From assembly GCA_963931925.1 (NCBI GenBank), contig OZ007583.1, positions 10,087,372 through 10,151,371 on the forward strand: 64,000 nucleotides of DNA, in the 5' to 3' direction. This DNA comes from Onchidella celtica (lineage: Eukaryota; Mollusca; Gastropoda; Systellommatophora; Onchidiidae). Positions within the stretch are counted from its first letter, which is position 1. Every line of letters begins with the position of its first letter. Below the pieces are notes generated by a model. It searched no databases. It saw nothing but the letters and a program-made list of their open reading frames with translations, and had not been told where the DNA came from. The position numbers and the translations under genes are program-made. Shown piece by piece: positions 22,967 to 35,140 of this stretch.

Positions 22967-25954
22967 GTTCAAAGAGACAACCTCTGTGTCGCGATACAAG
23001 TGCAACACAGCACACCAAAGCCGCCAATGCCTGGTGTTCACGATGACCCTGCCCGTAGGCAAACAGGCCGTAACAATAACAAGATATCCGACTTCTCTTG
23101 TACCACTGACATTCAGGGTATTCATCACGGAAGTAAAGACGGCAGGTATAATTTCTCCACCCCCCCCCCCCCCCGCAAATATCTGATATCTCTCAAATAT
23201 ATATCGACGGTGCAAGGGTTTTAAAAGAAAAAAACAAGCTTCGATATTCTTTCAGTGTTATAAAACCGGAAACATCGACTTTAACACGGGAATGCGGAAG
23301 AGATACAGTGATCCTCTAAAATAACCACAGTTTGAAATTGAAGGCATAAAAAATTGCCCACCTCGTCCTCAGGAGTGTATCTGAATATCCAAATGTTAAA
23401 CATGGAAGTACATATTAAGCAAACCACAATAAATAATATTTTTCTTTCGCAAGTTCTTTATTCCTTCTATGACAATGTAGATATGGCGGCATTTAACACA
23501 AAATATAATCTGAGTGATATAGCAAAACGCACGTAATTCACATTTTGCACTTACAGAGTTGCTTTTCATAAGTATACAGTGTACTGGTCCACATAATTAT
23601 CACCGTGCGTTTATACAAACGCTTTTCGCATACTTGGGGTGTTCTCCAGAGTCTTCTACACTTTCGTCCACTGCCTTGAAACATGTGAGATCACATCATG
23701 CGGTGGCTGGGTTATTGGTCCAGTCTCATTCGTGGGGGGGGGGGGGGGGTTGGTTTGGTAAATCGTCACCCAGGATTCAGGCTTTACACTTTCAGTCTTA
23801 ACACTGTTTTACCCTCGGAGGTCTGACAGACCCCAAACACTCACCCTATTCGTCATAACATCCCCCAACCGAATGCAAAACAGGGTTAAGCACACTTTTC
23901 ACTTTGTCGCGGCCTTCATGCCACGTTTAGTTTTTCTCTTATGTGCACAAGTAAGGTTCCGCAAACACATTGGGGGAGGGGCGGGGGGCTATAAAAGAGC
24001 AAGTACTAATCTGAGTGAAACATACACCTTAGAAACATCTTCACACCTCAAAAATAAGTCACCACTTTATAAAACGTCCAAATTTCCATGATCAAAATTC
24101 CAGGTATCTAGGCTACAGTGTCAATACTAATGCCATATATGCATTTTCTGAATGCTGGAACATACCTATATCTGTCCCACAGGCATGACATGAAGGAACA
24201 TCTGCCTTTTTATTTCTATTTCATTCAAACCTTTTCCTTTATCAACAATAAATTTACTCTCAGAAGGTTGTAACTACAATGTACTAAGTTCATATTTTTA
24301 TGAATAAAGCTAGATTACTTCAGATCAGTAGATAAGTCTGAAACTCGCTTCTATCACCACCATACACCACCAAAGAACACTATGACAACAGCACTATAGG
24401 CAACTCCTGGTGTATGATGAAAGAAAGAAAAGTAGCTGAAGAAAGTAAAGTTTCGCACTTGCGGTTCACTAATTCTATAATGCCGACTGTAGACAAAGTA
24501 TTAACACCCGATGTTTGCACAGATGTGCCCACTGAACAACACACCATTGTTCATCTCAGCCTAGTCATTTCACTCACCTTACCACTTCCAGCGTACAGCC
24601 CAAAGGAAACGAGTACTGGGGTTAAAGAGGTATTTATACTGCCAGGGCCGTATACAACCAGCCTTCAAAACTGTGCTAAAACAATATTCGGATGCTGGTG
24701 AAATCAGAGCAGGAGATGAAGGAGCGGAAGGTTCTGATCTGGGATCGACAGCTACTACTGGCAAGTCCTCGAGAATAATGAAAGAACGAAAAGTACATGA
24801 AGAAATTAAAGTTTTGCCCTTGTGGTTCACTAATTCTATAATACCGACTGAAGCCAAAGTATTAACATATGGGGGGAGGGTGGGGGGGGGGGGAGAAAGA
24901 GAGAGATGAGGAGGAGAGAAGAGAAGAATGATGGACGGAGCGGAAAATGCAAACAAGATAGACAGATCAGACGAATGGAGAGGTTTGTGAGAGAAAGAAA
25001 GCTGTAAAAAGCTGTAATGTAAATCAAACTCGCACTATGTGTTTGATTTCAACTGAAGTCCAGATGAATTCGATGTACACAGACAAGATGGCGGGCAACT
25101 TTGGTAGGCTGCAGTCATGCTCTCCAGTAAAGCCACGAAGAAATGAATACGTTTGACGAGCAGGTACATCAACCATCCCACAACTACCAACACCATTCCA
25201 CTGCTGCCTACACTCACAAACAGCCCGCTCAAGAATCACAAAAGATGACGTCATTCACGACTAAGCTTACCGCCGAGTAGTCATTTGGGACGGGCTTGTA
25301 ATGAACAAAAGAGCCAGGTATCACCATGATTGGTGGCGCTCAAAGTACGGTATGTAGGGTACGCGTACAGCATGTATGCACTAGCAAACAGTTCTGGATG
25401 GTACCACTGAAAGTAGGATCTGCACTGCATGTCTTTGGTGAATGGAAACAATGCCGTTTGCGAACATGTATACCGGTTTGTTTGTTTTGGTAAATTGAAG
25501 TGTAGCATACATACTGGATCGCCCATCAGAACTGCTTTACACAACTGCACCGATGAAAATATAATGTACACTAAAATGAGGTGGGTACCTGACTGAAAAC
25601 AACTGAAACTATGAGATTTTCACCCTTTTCAAATAAATGTGATCATCAGTTTGTCTGAAAGTATGGACTGCAGGCACTAATAATTTAGAACTGAATAGAA
25701 CAGACAGAGGTGTGATAGGTGGGCCAGTTAGAAAAACTCCCGCCCGTGAACATCACACATATAAATATGTTATCATGATAGAACCAGACCCGGTGAGAGA
25801 AAAGTGTAATGAGTAGGCTAGAAGGGATGGATCCAAAAGGTAACAGATGAAATTAGGTACATGCTAATAGCTGCCTGATAAAAATATGATTGGTACAACT
25901 GAAGTATGAGCATGACATGTCCAGTACACACTGTCCGAATAAACACGATTGGTA
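22967..25954. other. Non-coding stretch with a spaced direct repeat
   Basis: No gene supported. C15 (23160-23174), G16 (23734-23749) and G12 (24882-24893) runs are present. A direct repeat (24389-24510 and 24749-24870) is the only longer structure seen. Confidence 0.5.
24389..24870. repeat. Diverged direct repeat, offset 360 bp
   Basis: Segments 24389-24510 and 24749-24870 share about 120 bp with mismatches, including GGTTCACTAATTCTATAAT and AAAGTATTAACA. The exact 360-bp offset suggests an old tandem duplication. Confidence 0.75.
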
Positions 25955-25959
25955 CCACC

Positions 25960-27341
25960 TGTGATGTTTCCACTTTCTCTCACTAACTTTCTTCTGACAC
26001 CAGCCGTGATGGGCACGGCACAAACACACTAAATAATCGACTATCTCTCTTCTATAAGTTATAACAAACGATATCTGTATTGCTTACATATATACAATAA
26101 TTATTAATTCATTCAATAATAATAGGAACACAGGTCATACAATTCCATGTGAATTTCGATGGAATGAAGTTGATGCAAATCAGTACATGCTAATTAAATG
26201 GCTTCGTAATATTCAATTTCTAGCACATTTTATAAAACACATGGGAACATTCAGCATAAGGAAACCTCTCCTTTAGGGGTGTATGGCGCTATCTGGGCAC
26301 TGGTTCTTCCTCTCTACCCTGGCTTGACTGCGCAGTTAGATCAACAGGTATCGGCAGGTACCAATAGGTCGGGAAGCCAAGAAGCCACGATGTCGTTAAT
26401 CAAAGTACAAGAAGTTGAGAAGCCAAGAAGGTGTTGTTCTTCCTCCTCTGTAGAAAAACAATCGCAAAGTCCTAATCTACTGCTGGAAGGCATGACTTCC
26501 ATACTTACTCCATGACGGATATTCATCATTAACACTTTTAACCGCTGACACTGTTATAAGTCAGGCTGCAGCTCCCATACTCCATAGGCTCCCATATAGG
26601 CAATAGAATAAACGATCAATACAGTTTTAATGATATTTACACGTTCCCCACGAAGAATAACGCTCTCTCTAACGGACCCCATCCTATAAGGTTTCGTAAC
26701 ATATATATAACGGCGTTTCCGTGACTCTCTCAGAGGCAGTAGTTATACCAAAGTAAACCCACTAGATTTAGGTTCTACAATCATGAACATTAAGTAAAAT
26801 ACACATACATCGTACAATTAACTTACCACTCAGCAACAGCCCAAATGCCGACAAGATACCAAAGATACCACGCTCTGACAAAGGATGTTTGCGGGTTCCC
26901 TGACCTTCCCCACTCACAAGACTAGTACAAAGTTACAGTTGCAGTTGTGGTCTCCTCTTCGGCACGAAGCTGGTGAGTGCTCTCAGCGGTCTGAAGTTGG
27001 AAGGAGCGTTCGGGGATTTATACCCAGTCAGGTAGCGTCCCAAGACGCCCACCGAGTGTGCATTAGTTATCCTAATAGCCACCCCCGTCGGCTCCACGTC
27101 AAATACTATTGAAACAGCTCTACCCCCCAAGCAATTCCCAGGTGATCTGATCGACAAGTACGGCGGTCAAGTAAACACTACCCTTTTCGGGTGTCAAAGC
27201 GCTTCAGTTGCGTCCCATACTTTCCCCCTCTGGCCTACAATGACTCTGTCTCCCCGCCGTTAACTATCTTCCCACGCTAGTTATAGGCACAATATTATTA
27301 TAACTACTAGTTATACCTTGCCAATCTATCACCCTGTTACA
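25960..27341 (-). mobile_element. Solo LTR, family A (Gmr1-like Ty3/gypsy)
   Basis: A 1382-bp LTR is homologous end to end with the 1426-bp LTRs of the family A element at 44864-52510. It is flanked by the perfect 5-bp duplication CCACC (25955-25959 and 27342-27346). The 44-bp length difference is a tandem duplication present in the other two LTRs and absent here. Scattered substitutions separate it from them. On the minus strand it reads TGTAACAGGGTG...CATCACA. The internal region was lost, presumably by LTR-LTR recombination. Confidence 0.95.
27017..27022 (-). promoter_or_regulatory. TATA-like box in family A solo LTR
   Basis: On the minus strand GGGTATAAATCCCCG occurs here and at the equivalent positions in both other family A LTRs. 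It probably positions the LTR promoter. Confidence 0.5.
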
Positions 27342-27346
27342 CCACC

Positions 27347-29019
27347 CTGTGACGGTCGGATAAGACGGTTGCCAGTATGGACTTTTATTCATTCTGGTAC
27401 CACTGGAAGTACACGTTTGCATATCGCATGTTTCAGATACTGACCGAATCACCGCACCATCAGTGACACCACGGAATGTACGTTGTGTAGACTTGTCTAC
27501 AGAGAAACACATATGTTTCGAAGGTTACTTACTGTTCAATAATTTTTTGTTCAGAATTTCACTGAGACATTCATGTCAGTTATCAATGAACGTACGGTTT
27601 TGGCAAATACGATGAGACACTTTTAAACAGCTCTAAATGTGGAAAACAGACATACATATTCAAATTCCAAATTCCATGAAACCGAACTAAGCACAAACCT
27701 CAATCCCATGCTGACAAAATAAGGTCGCCAGAACAGTTTCAACAAATTATGTCGTTTCAACACAATTCAGATTGAGGCATAATAAACAAAAAAAAAAAAG
27801 CCAGCAATAAACACACATCTCTCACAGCTTGCCACTGAAATCTGTCACCATCTGAATATGCGGATGACACTGTGTAATTCATCACAAATACGTAAACTTT
27901 AGGCAACATTGTTCCCATGGCTTTGAAAATCGCAGTCTCTCTACCTGGTCTTTCCAGAGTCCAAATAGCCACAATGATATTGGAATGTTAAGAGTTTAAC
28001 AGGGAGCTTTCTTCGTTAAGACGCACAATGTTATCTCGGGTTTAAAGTATTCTCACTGGACGAAAACATGGCGTTCCATTGGTGTATGGCGATGACAGAA
28101 GCCGGTGTACTGCGTGAAGGCCTGATCAGACCAACAATGCTGTGTATTCTCCGGTTTATTCAGTTGATAAGAAAAAGGATGTTACGCCAACGTACACAGT
28201 AGAGGTTTTCAACATACCATGGGGCCATCTGTAGGTTTTTATGCCTTTGTAGGTCGTCCAAATACCACCGTGACATCTGTTTTGCATTTTCTGTATATCT
28301 CAACCCCCTCTTCAATATCGTTGAAAATACATGCAGTTATGAACCGCAATAAGGAGAAATTATAAAGCTGCTGATAAATACGCCCGGATAGATTTCCAAT
28401 GGCAATCCATCACCCGAACTTGATGGACTCCCTCGATTTGTGATATAAATCGGTCGGCAAAATTCAATACGTTATCATGACTCCTGTCCTTAATCATCAT
28501 ACTGGGGAATCTACATATTACCTTATTGATTCATTAAAACCATATCTTTCTGCTATCTGGGTGCAGCTGGTTAATTGCCATGCCAGAAAGCAATCTTTTC
28601 CATTGTACGAACAAATTCTGTTGTTGTTTTTTAAAGAACAGACTCAAAGTTACCTCCTTCATATCAAAGCCCCCTGTGACTTGTCCTACTGTCCATGTTT
28701 CATCAAAGCAAAAGCCAGATTCATAACATCCACATTTCCATTTTCAAACTCATAATGACGAGCCTGTATCCTCACCACTGAAGACAAACAAATGTCATTT
28801 CTGTGAAGCATGTACTCAACCATCGATAACAATCTGTTCTTTAAATAACAAAGTGATAGCAGAATGAGTGGGAGGTCAAATAATGAGATAAAAAAAAAAG
28901 CACTGCAAAAACGCAGCGATGTTACTGTGGGTGACATACAGATCTGACCATCCTAATCTTGCTGACAGATGACGCGATATGCCTCAAGGGTGCTTCACAG
29001 ATACAGTACCACCAAGTAC
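27347..29019. other. Non-coding, nothing recognised
   Basis: Several frames of 70-92 codons occur, none with a recognisable domain. No repeat ends seen. Confidence 0.5.
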
Positions 29020-29410
29020 TTCTACTGAATGAAACGTTGAGTGTCCTTCACGTTAATTTAGTGATCATCATATTGAATGAAATCACGGGAGTCTTCACAC
29101 GAAGCCACACTAATTTTACTTCAATAATTATCATACTGAACGAAATTATGCGTATTCACACTGCTGAAGACAAATCCCACGCTCACATTATCAACTATTT
29201 AATAACCGACAAAATGAACGAACCGATTACAGTTACAGCCCTTCACACGATTGGACAGAATGTCCTATTTTATACCAATTTAATAACTAACACACTGAAC
29301 AAACCGATTAGGATCCTTCACACTATTAGATAGAAATGTCCTACTTATATTATATCAAACTTAACATCAAACCGATCAGATTCCTTCTCATTATTGGATA
29401 GAATGTCACA
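29020..29410. repeat. Degenerate tandem repeat, units about 50-85 bp
   Basis: A recurring segment of the type ACTGAAC(G/A)AA(A/C)C...CCTTCACAC, followed by a TA-rich part, can be followed near 29024, 29072, 29134, 29211, 29294 and 29365. Divergence and unit length vary. The 124-codon frame over it (28959-29333) is a by-product of the repeat. Confidence 0.5.
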
Positions 29411-30724
29411 CACGATCAATTTACATACAAATGTCTGTACTTCCATTCATTTGGAACACATTTTATCAGCAGGTCATTTTCACCTGCCCTTGTTTACTTG
29501 TGAGCGGGTGCGTTTATCCTTCATGATACCTGGCAACCTTCAATTTTCTAGACATGGACTGCCTTTATCAAAAATTCTATACCTCACAAAATGGACTTCA
29601 TAAAATCAAATTAATGCAAAAATATAAACCGTTGAGTGTGAGGTAGCATTTATTCATATATTTTACAAAGTGCTCCAAAAATAGGCCTCTCCCAAGTATG
29701 GAGCATTTGGGTACCTATACTGCTGTGTCACTGAAAACTGAAATATTATTTTGCACGACTAATGCATACAGTTTCTTTTGGGTGATTGTGAAATGGAAAT
29801 TGAACCAAGAATAAAGTGGAGCGTGAGGCCAACGCCAACAGTTCTTTTTGTGTCGACAGTAAAATTGGCCTACATGGCATTTTCCACTAACAAGTAGGCA
29901 GTATGGGTTATGCTGGCGTACTTGACTGTCGCTCAGAACCAGCATCTCAGCTGAGTTCAGAACTGTCCATGTGAAGTAAGGCTAAACGTTCTAAAGAACT
30001 ATATGTGTGAATGTGTGAAGTAAGACTAAACGTTCTCAAGAACTATATGTGTGAATGTGTGCAGATGAAATACCCACACACACACACGCGCGCGCAATGG
30101 TAACATAATAATGAATATAGAGTGTGACAGTTACTACATTATAATTCAAGAAAATTTGCCAAACACTGCCATCGCGTTGACTCAAAGAAAAAATGAAGGG
30201 ATAGTTCCATATCACACTTAAGTCCAACTGAACCCAAAAACAGTATACCGACATGCATAAAGACCAGCAATTATGCTGTCTTCTGTACAAAGACAGTTAA
30301 CCTAGGACTGCTTTAATTGGAGTGAGATACCTTGAGAGGGCTGGAGGTTTCAGTGTCACACAGTGCACGAAGAAACTTTTTTGCTCAATATCTCAAGTTT
30401 TATCTTTGAGATTTAGGCACGATAAAGAACCAGCCCCTTCAAGTCAACACTGTTTTCGCACTTTCATAGCCCAGCGAACCGGACAAGATGCGTGTTGTAG
30501 TGATGATGAATCGTCGAACTGGAGAGCACACTTATCTCGCTCGCTAACCAACCTCATTTTGCAAATCCGGCAAAAAACTTTCCACAAAGGCCATCGACTG
30601 CCAACTTCAACAAATATAACCTATTTTTAAGGCTCGGTGGTACTTTGCGTGACAGTAACACAAGCTATCTCATTCACAGGAGAGCGGGGAGAAATCTGAC
30701 TGAACCTGGAAGCAGTAAAACATC
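29411..30724. other. Non-coding with a short tandem duplication
   Basis: Contains the duplicated segment 29970-30055 and a CA/CG dinucleotide tract near 30075-30096. No gene supported. Confidence 0.5.
29970..30055. repeat. Two-copy tandem duplication, about 43 bp
   Basis: Units 29970-30011 and 30012-30055 share GTGAAGTAAG(G/A)CTAAACGTT and AACTATATGTGTGAA. Confidence 0.9.
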
Positions 30725-31830
30725 GTAACCAAGGGATCAAAAATTATGAAACTTGGTATTGCCTGAAAGTTTGAAGTTAAATAAATTACGTGGACACATT
30801 CATTTTGGACAAAATTCTGTCTTCTATATTGTGATTTATTTACGATTGTTTTGAGCCGCGAAAAAAGAGGCGCACTTCCGGCGCGTAGAATCGAAAAGTG
30901 TTACCGGCAATTTCGTTCCCAGCTTCTTTTTACAAGCTAGCTGAGGTCCCCGGCCCTGCCGGGGATAAATCGGTTTGAATATTGGTTTCAGTTCTGGGTG
31001 GTTATTATGGACCTGCTTGATCTGGCCTGTTCCTATTTGTTTATTTTATTTTTGTTTGTTTGTTTTTAAATAAGTCTTTCTGCTCTGCCTTTGTGAGTTG
31101 ACACCCTGCGCATCCCGTACAACTGCATGATTTGCGCACGGGTTAGTGTGTTTGATAGTGAACACATCGCAGGTAATGATAAAGAAACCTTAAAATGGCG
31201 AACCATGACTCGAAATAGATCTGAATGATGGCGAAACAATAAATTTCCAATAAAAAAAACTACAGCGATTTGAGACTTGTATGCCTACCGATAGTACGTT
31301 TTTTAGGGGGCATGCTGCATCAGTGCATGCTAGATCTAGCTCTCACAGACACTACTGTGATTATGAATTGAATTCCGGGGCCGGAAGTGGAAAAGCGATT
31401 AACAAAGAAAGAGGTCATAGGTCAACGAACGTACAATTCGGATCAAACGCTCTCGCAAATTTACTGTTCCATTCTTATCGCATTATTGGAATAACTCACG
31501 AATCCCATAAGCTTTTTTACGCCTATGTACATAGGAACACTGGTCAGTATCGTACAATTGTGTGTGCCAAATTTCATTTCAATACGTCCAGTAGTTTTTG
31601 AGTCCATAGGGAACAAAGGCGTTTTCTTACATTTTTTTTGTACAGATTGCTGGAGGAAAAATCTACTTTATCACATCTGTTAATTCTACCTGTAATTGTG
31701 GTGTACCAATACGTTCTATTAGTCTTTGCATTGAATCCAAATGTCGTTTTTAATGTGATCTAGATCTAGATATACGGCTGTGCATGGTAAAAAGGAATTT
31801 GCAAGATTATCTTGCCCCGGTCGGCTAGTT
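30725..31830 (+). repeat. Dispersed repeat, copy 2, carrying an about 700-bp insertion
   Basis: The flanks (about 30725-30950 and 31645-31830) align in order with the minus-strand reading of 14100-14500. The middle (about 30950-31645) has no counterpart in copy 1. It begins near a GC-rich hairpin (CCCCGG...CCGGGG, about 30949-30965). It also contains the segment CCAAATTTCATTTCAATACG at 31567-31586, a type of motif common in animal repeats. The 106-codon frame at 31281-31601 lies wholly in the insert and has no recognisable domain. Either an unrelated element inserted here or copy 1 suffered a deletion. Confidence 0.6.
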
Positions 31831-33069
31831 TCATTCATAAAAAAGAAAAGAAAAGGACCACATAATCCTATGGCGAGCGAGGTCAGCCGCTTTCTAGGGC
31901 CTTCAACATCCAGCTAAAGGTTTGCAGTCCCAAAGCGGCGTCACGCCAGATATAGGCGGTTAAAAATACACAGGCATCCAACATCTAGGCGCAATGGCAT
32001 TTTTGCTCTGCTTGACACTGAGGAACCTTCGTCTTGACATCATGGATTGGATGAATAAGGTGATTCTATCTGTTATCTATGTACCTTTTTTATCTTCAAA
32101 TTTATTCCCTCATCTCGTTACGTCGTTCGCTATTTCGCAGCCATGGTTCTTGTTTGTTCCAACTCCACTTTTTGCACAACTGAGAAATTCGACGTTCTAC
32201 ATTTCCGGGTTTAATATTATGATAGGCGCTCGAAAAAATCGTAACTGTGGAACGGCTTGATAAGCGCCGCAACGCATTTTTAAACACAAGTGTCAAAATG
32301 TGCATTTATTTTGTTATACCTCTTCTGCATACTAAAAGATAATATTATCCATTGTTTCAGAAAATGGAAACACACTAAACAAAAAAAATTAAGTCGCCAT
32401 TTTGCTGTGGAACAGTGTACACTTTGTCGTCTGTCTGGCCCCTGCTCATCTCTAAACCACTAGCACTGCAGACCTTCTTGATAATATGAAAATAATTACA
32501 ATTCTCCTCGCCCTCTCGACTCATTTCTGCGGTCCGTCCAGTTCCGTCTTGTCTCTTGATTTCTCCAATTTTACCTTCTCTCCCCTGACTGTCAATTTTG
32601 AGCGATAAATCAATGTTAATAGCTTTTCTTCCTACATTCTTCTACTGTTTCTCTCTCTTTATCCCCCCCCCCACACACACACACACAATCCTGAGCCATG
32701 GGTGTTTTTGTTATTAGTATAGAATAATTCTCTTGTTGGAAATGGAACGACGTTTCTACTATCCACAGGTTACCATCACAAGCCACAACCGTTCATTTGT
32801 TACATGGAAAGATTATAACTGTTCACTTGCTACGATACAAACATCAACTAATGTTATTCCGCCGCAATCACGACACGTAACTTGTCGCTGGTTGACACAG
32901 TGACGCGTCTCTTGTATCCACTGCGACAAGTTCACATTAGTCACTTCTATTATGACAAATACGATCCACGTGTAACTGAGATAGTCTCAACTCTCCATTC
33001 GCTCATCCTGGTCAACTCTGAGAACATCCGCCAGTTACAATGATGAGATTGGACTATCCAGTCAGAGTG

Positions 33070-33123
<54 letters not shown>

Positions 33124-33141
33124 AGATATATAAATATAAAT
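31831..33141. other. Non-coding, nothing recognised
   Basis: AT-rich. A C9 run with a CA tract lies near 32665-32690 and CT-rich repeats begin near 33070. No gene supported. Confidence 0.5.
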
Positions 33142-33199
33142 AGAATCATAGTATCTACTGCTAACGCCTGAGAAAGACTGGTTCACACACACACAATCT

Positions 33200-33237
<38 letters not shown>

Positions 33238-33356
33238 CCGAGACAAAAAAAAACAACAGATATATGTGAGAGGCACTACTATCTTGCACAAATACAATTA
33301 GAATCACAATATCTACTGCTACTGCCTGAGAAAGACTGGTTCACACACACACAATC

Positions 33357-33395
<39 letters not shown>

Positions 33396-33415
33396 CTCTC
33401 TCTCTCTCTCTCTCG
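33142..33415. repeat. Tandem pair of a CT/CA-bearing dispersed repeat
   Basis: Units start at 33142 and 33299 (offset 157 bp). Each has AGAATCA...TATCTACTGCTA, GCCTGAGAAAGACTGGTTCA, a CA tract, AATCTTTTT and a CT tract. A third copy lies at about 43350-43515. A GAGAGG...TATCTTGCACAAATAC segment precedes the second and third copies. Confidence 0.85.
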
Positions 33416-34438
33416 TCGCGTAACAGACAGGAGAGAAGCAACTGTGCCTTCCCACATTCAGTTTCTTAATCCCTAAACAAACGGCACCAAATTAGAGCAA
33501 AGAAAACAGATCACAACGCCCAGTTGCCCTTGCAATAACACAGGAAATGCCTTCAAGAAAAAAATTGGCTAGAATCAAACAAAAACAATGTCTGCTTTGG
33601 CGCAAGTCGCTAGCTAGTTCCACCACGTTATTACAAAACTGTTGGCGAATACACAAATGAAGAGATGACATGATGACACACTTACACACAATGAGAACCA
33701 GGCCCATCCAGCGGCACTACTGACAATCCTCAAATCGTGTATGATTTGCGTGACAAGTTCCAGTAAAACATATCTATTTCAGATGCAGCCACATGCACTT
33801 CCTTAAACATTGCAACAGGATATTTCACTCGAGTCAAAGTTGCAGTGTTGTATCTAATGCAGTAAATCAACGTATTGTGGTAACTAAAGAAGAGAAATTT
33901 CGAGTGTGTCCACCAATCAATACTCATGTACTAGTCCCAGAACGTCCAAAGTAAAGGTACTGCAATTCAACTCGACGACACAAATGCAAGCAAAGGAAGC
34001 TAACTGCGAAATCAATGCCCTGTCCCATTGTTTAAGAAAAAATTGTATCCATAAACAACTGGGTCTCAGATACAATAATGTGTGCCTGTCATTGCTACAA
34101 GAAAGGCTACAATAGCTTCAAGCAACTCCAACCCCATGATGTTATCCTGCTATTCACCAGTGAGCCACAGTTTCAGCAACTGTTTACAATGATAACAGTC
34201 CTATAAGCAAAATACAGCGCCACGGCCAGGTGAACGTCCCATCAGGCATATTTCTGCTCGGTACAGTCTATCTACAGAAAGGCATGTGTGCACACATTAA
34301 CTCTCACCAGTTCGTACCGTTTCGGCTGTTGCATATGTAAGTTGGCGTAGGATCGGAATTGTAAGGAAAATGATCACCTTCACTTTTAAAATTATAATCT
34401 CATATCACACTGTTAGGAATTAGAAGCAAATCAATGAT
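33416..34438. other. Non-coding spacer left of element D
   Basis: No gene or LTR found. In particular I found no match to the 3' LTR of element D, so its 5' LTR is missing. Confidence 0.5.
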
Positions 34439-35077
34439 ATGTGGCAAGGTCCCGATGATAAGACGCTTATGATTCCCCTTGCCGTTGAACTACCTCCGCC
34501 ATGTCATCCAACTGACTGTTCCCAGTCCCTCCTGTTAGATAATGTTCTAGATTTGAATGATGATTCAAATACTGGAGAAGTTAGTCTTATACAGGGTATA
34601 GAGGGAGTCTTTAGCTCTGTACCTTTGCATAAAATTTATTTGAAGTCAGACTTTATAACAGGTCGAGTGGTAGTTGGACTTAAGTCTGGTTTGCCAATAG
34701 AGGGAGTATCTCTATTGTTAGGAAATGATCTTGCCGGTGCTAGGAAAATACCTACTGTACAGTTGACTTCAAAACCTAGTACTGATGACGAAAGTGAAGA
34801 TACAAATATATATCCTTCATGTGCGGTGACTCGAGCTATGGCTAAGAAGAAAGAGCAGTCAGATGACAGTGAAGAGATTTGCAAAGAAGATAGGTCGACG
34901 GAATCCAGTGTAGATAATTCTTGTGATCTTTCTAATACTTTTCTAGGATCCATATTACATGAAGAAGATGTCAGTCATTCCGATGTTATGCCGGAAGATA
35001 AGAATTTATCATATGATAGAGACCAGTTAATTAAAGAACAAGGCTTAGATCCTAGCTTACAGCCACTGCAGGATTAA
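34439..35077 (+). pseudogene. Retropepsin-region remnant of element D Pol
   Basis: About 212 residues. The segment from S-Q-S-L-L (28-32) through L-I-Q-G-I (50-54), V-P-L-H (61-64) and L-L-L-G-N-D-L-A-G (92-100) matches the layout of retroelement aspartic proteases. The D-(S/T)-G catalytic triplet expected just before S-Q-S-L-L is not there; the frame reads P-T-D-C. An acidic, low-complexity linker follows. The frame ends at a TAA, and the next frame continues in the same register 63 bases later, so a single premature stop separates it from the integrase. N-terminal sequence and gag are missing. Confidence 0.68.
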
Positions 35078-35140
35078 GTTCTGAGCGACGAAGAACTTAA
35101 TAAAGTACCAAAAGGGTACTTCATAAAAGATGGAGTACTT

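Noticed and set aside
28959..29333. 124-codon frame as a small protein gene
   Set aside because: It lies on a degenerate tandem repeat and its repeated residues follow the repeat.
34121..34438. 5' LTR for element D
   Set aside because: No sequence resembling 36683-37888 was found upstream, so the 5' LTR is treated as lost.
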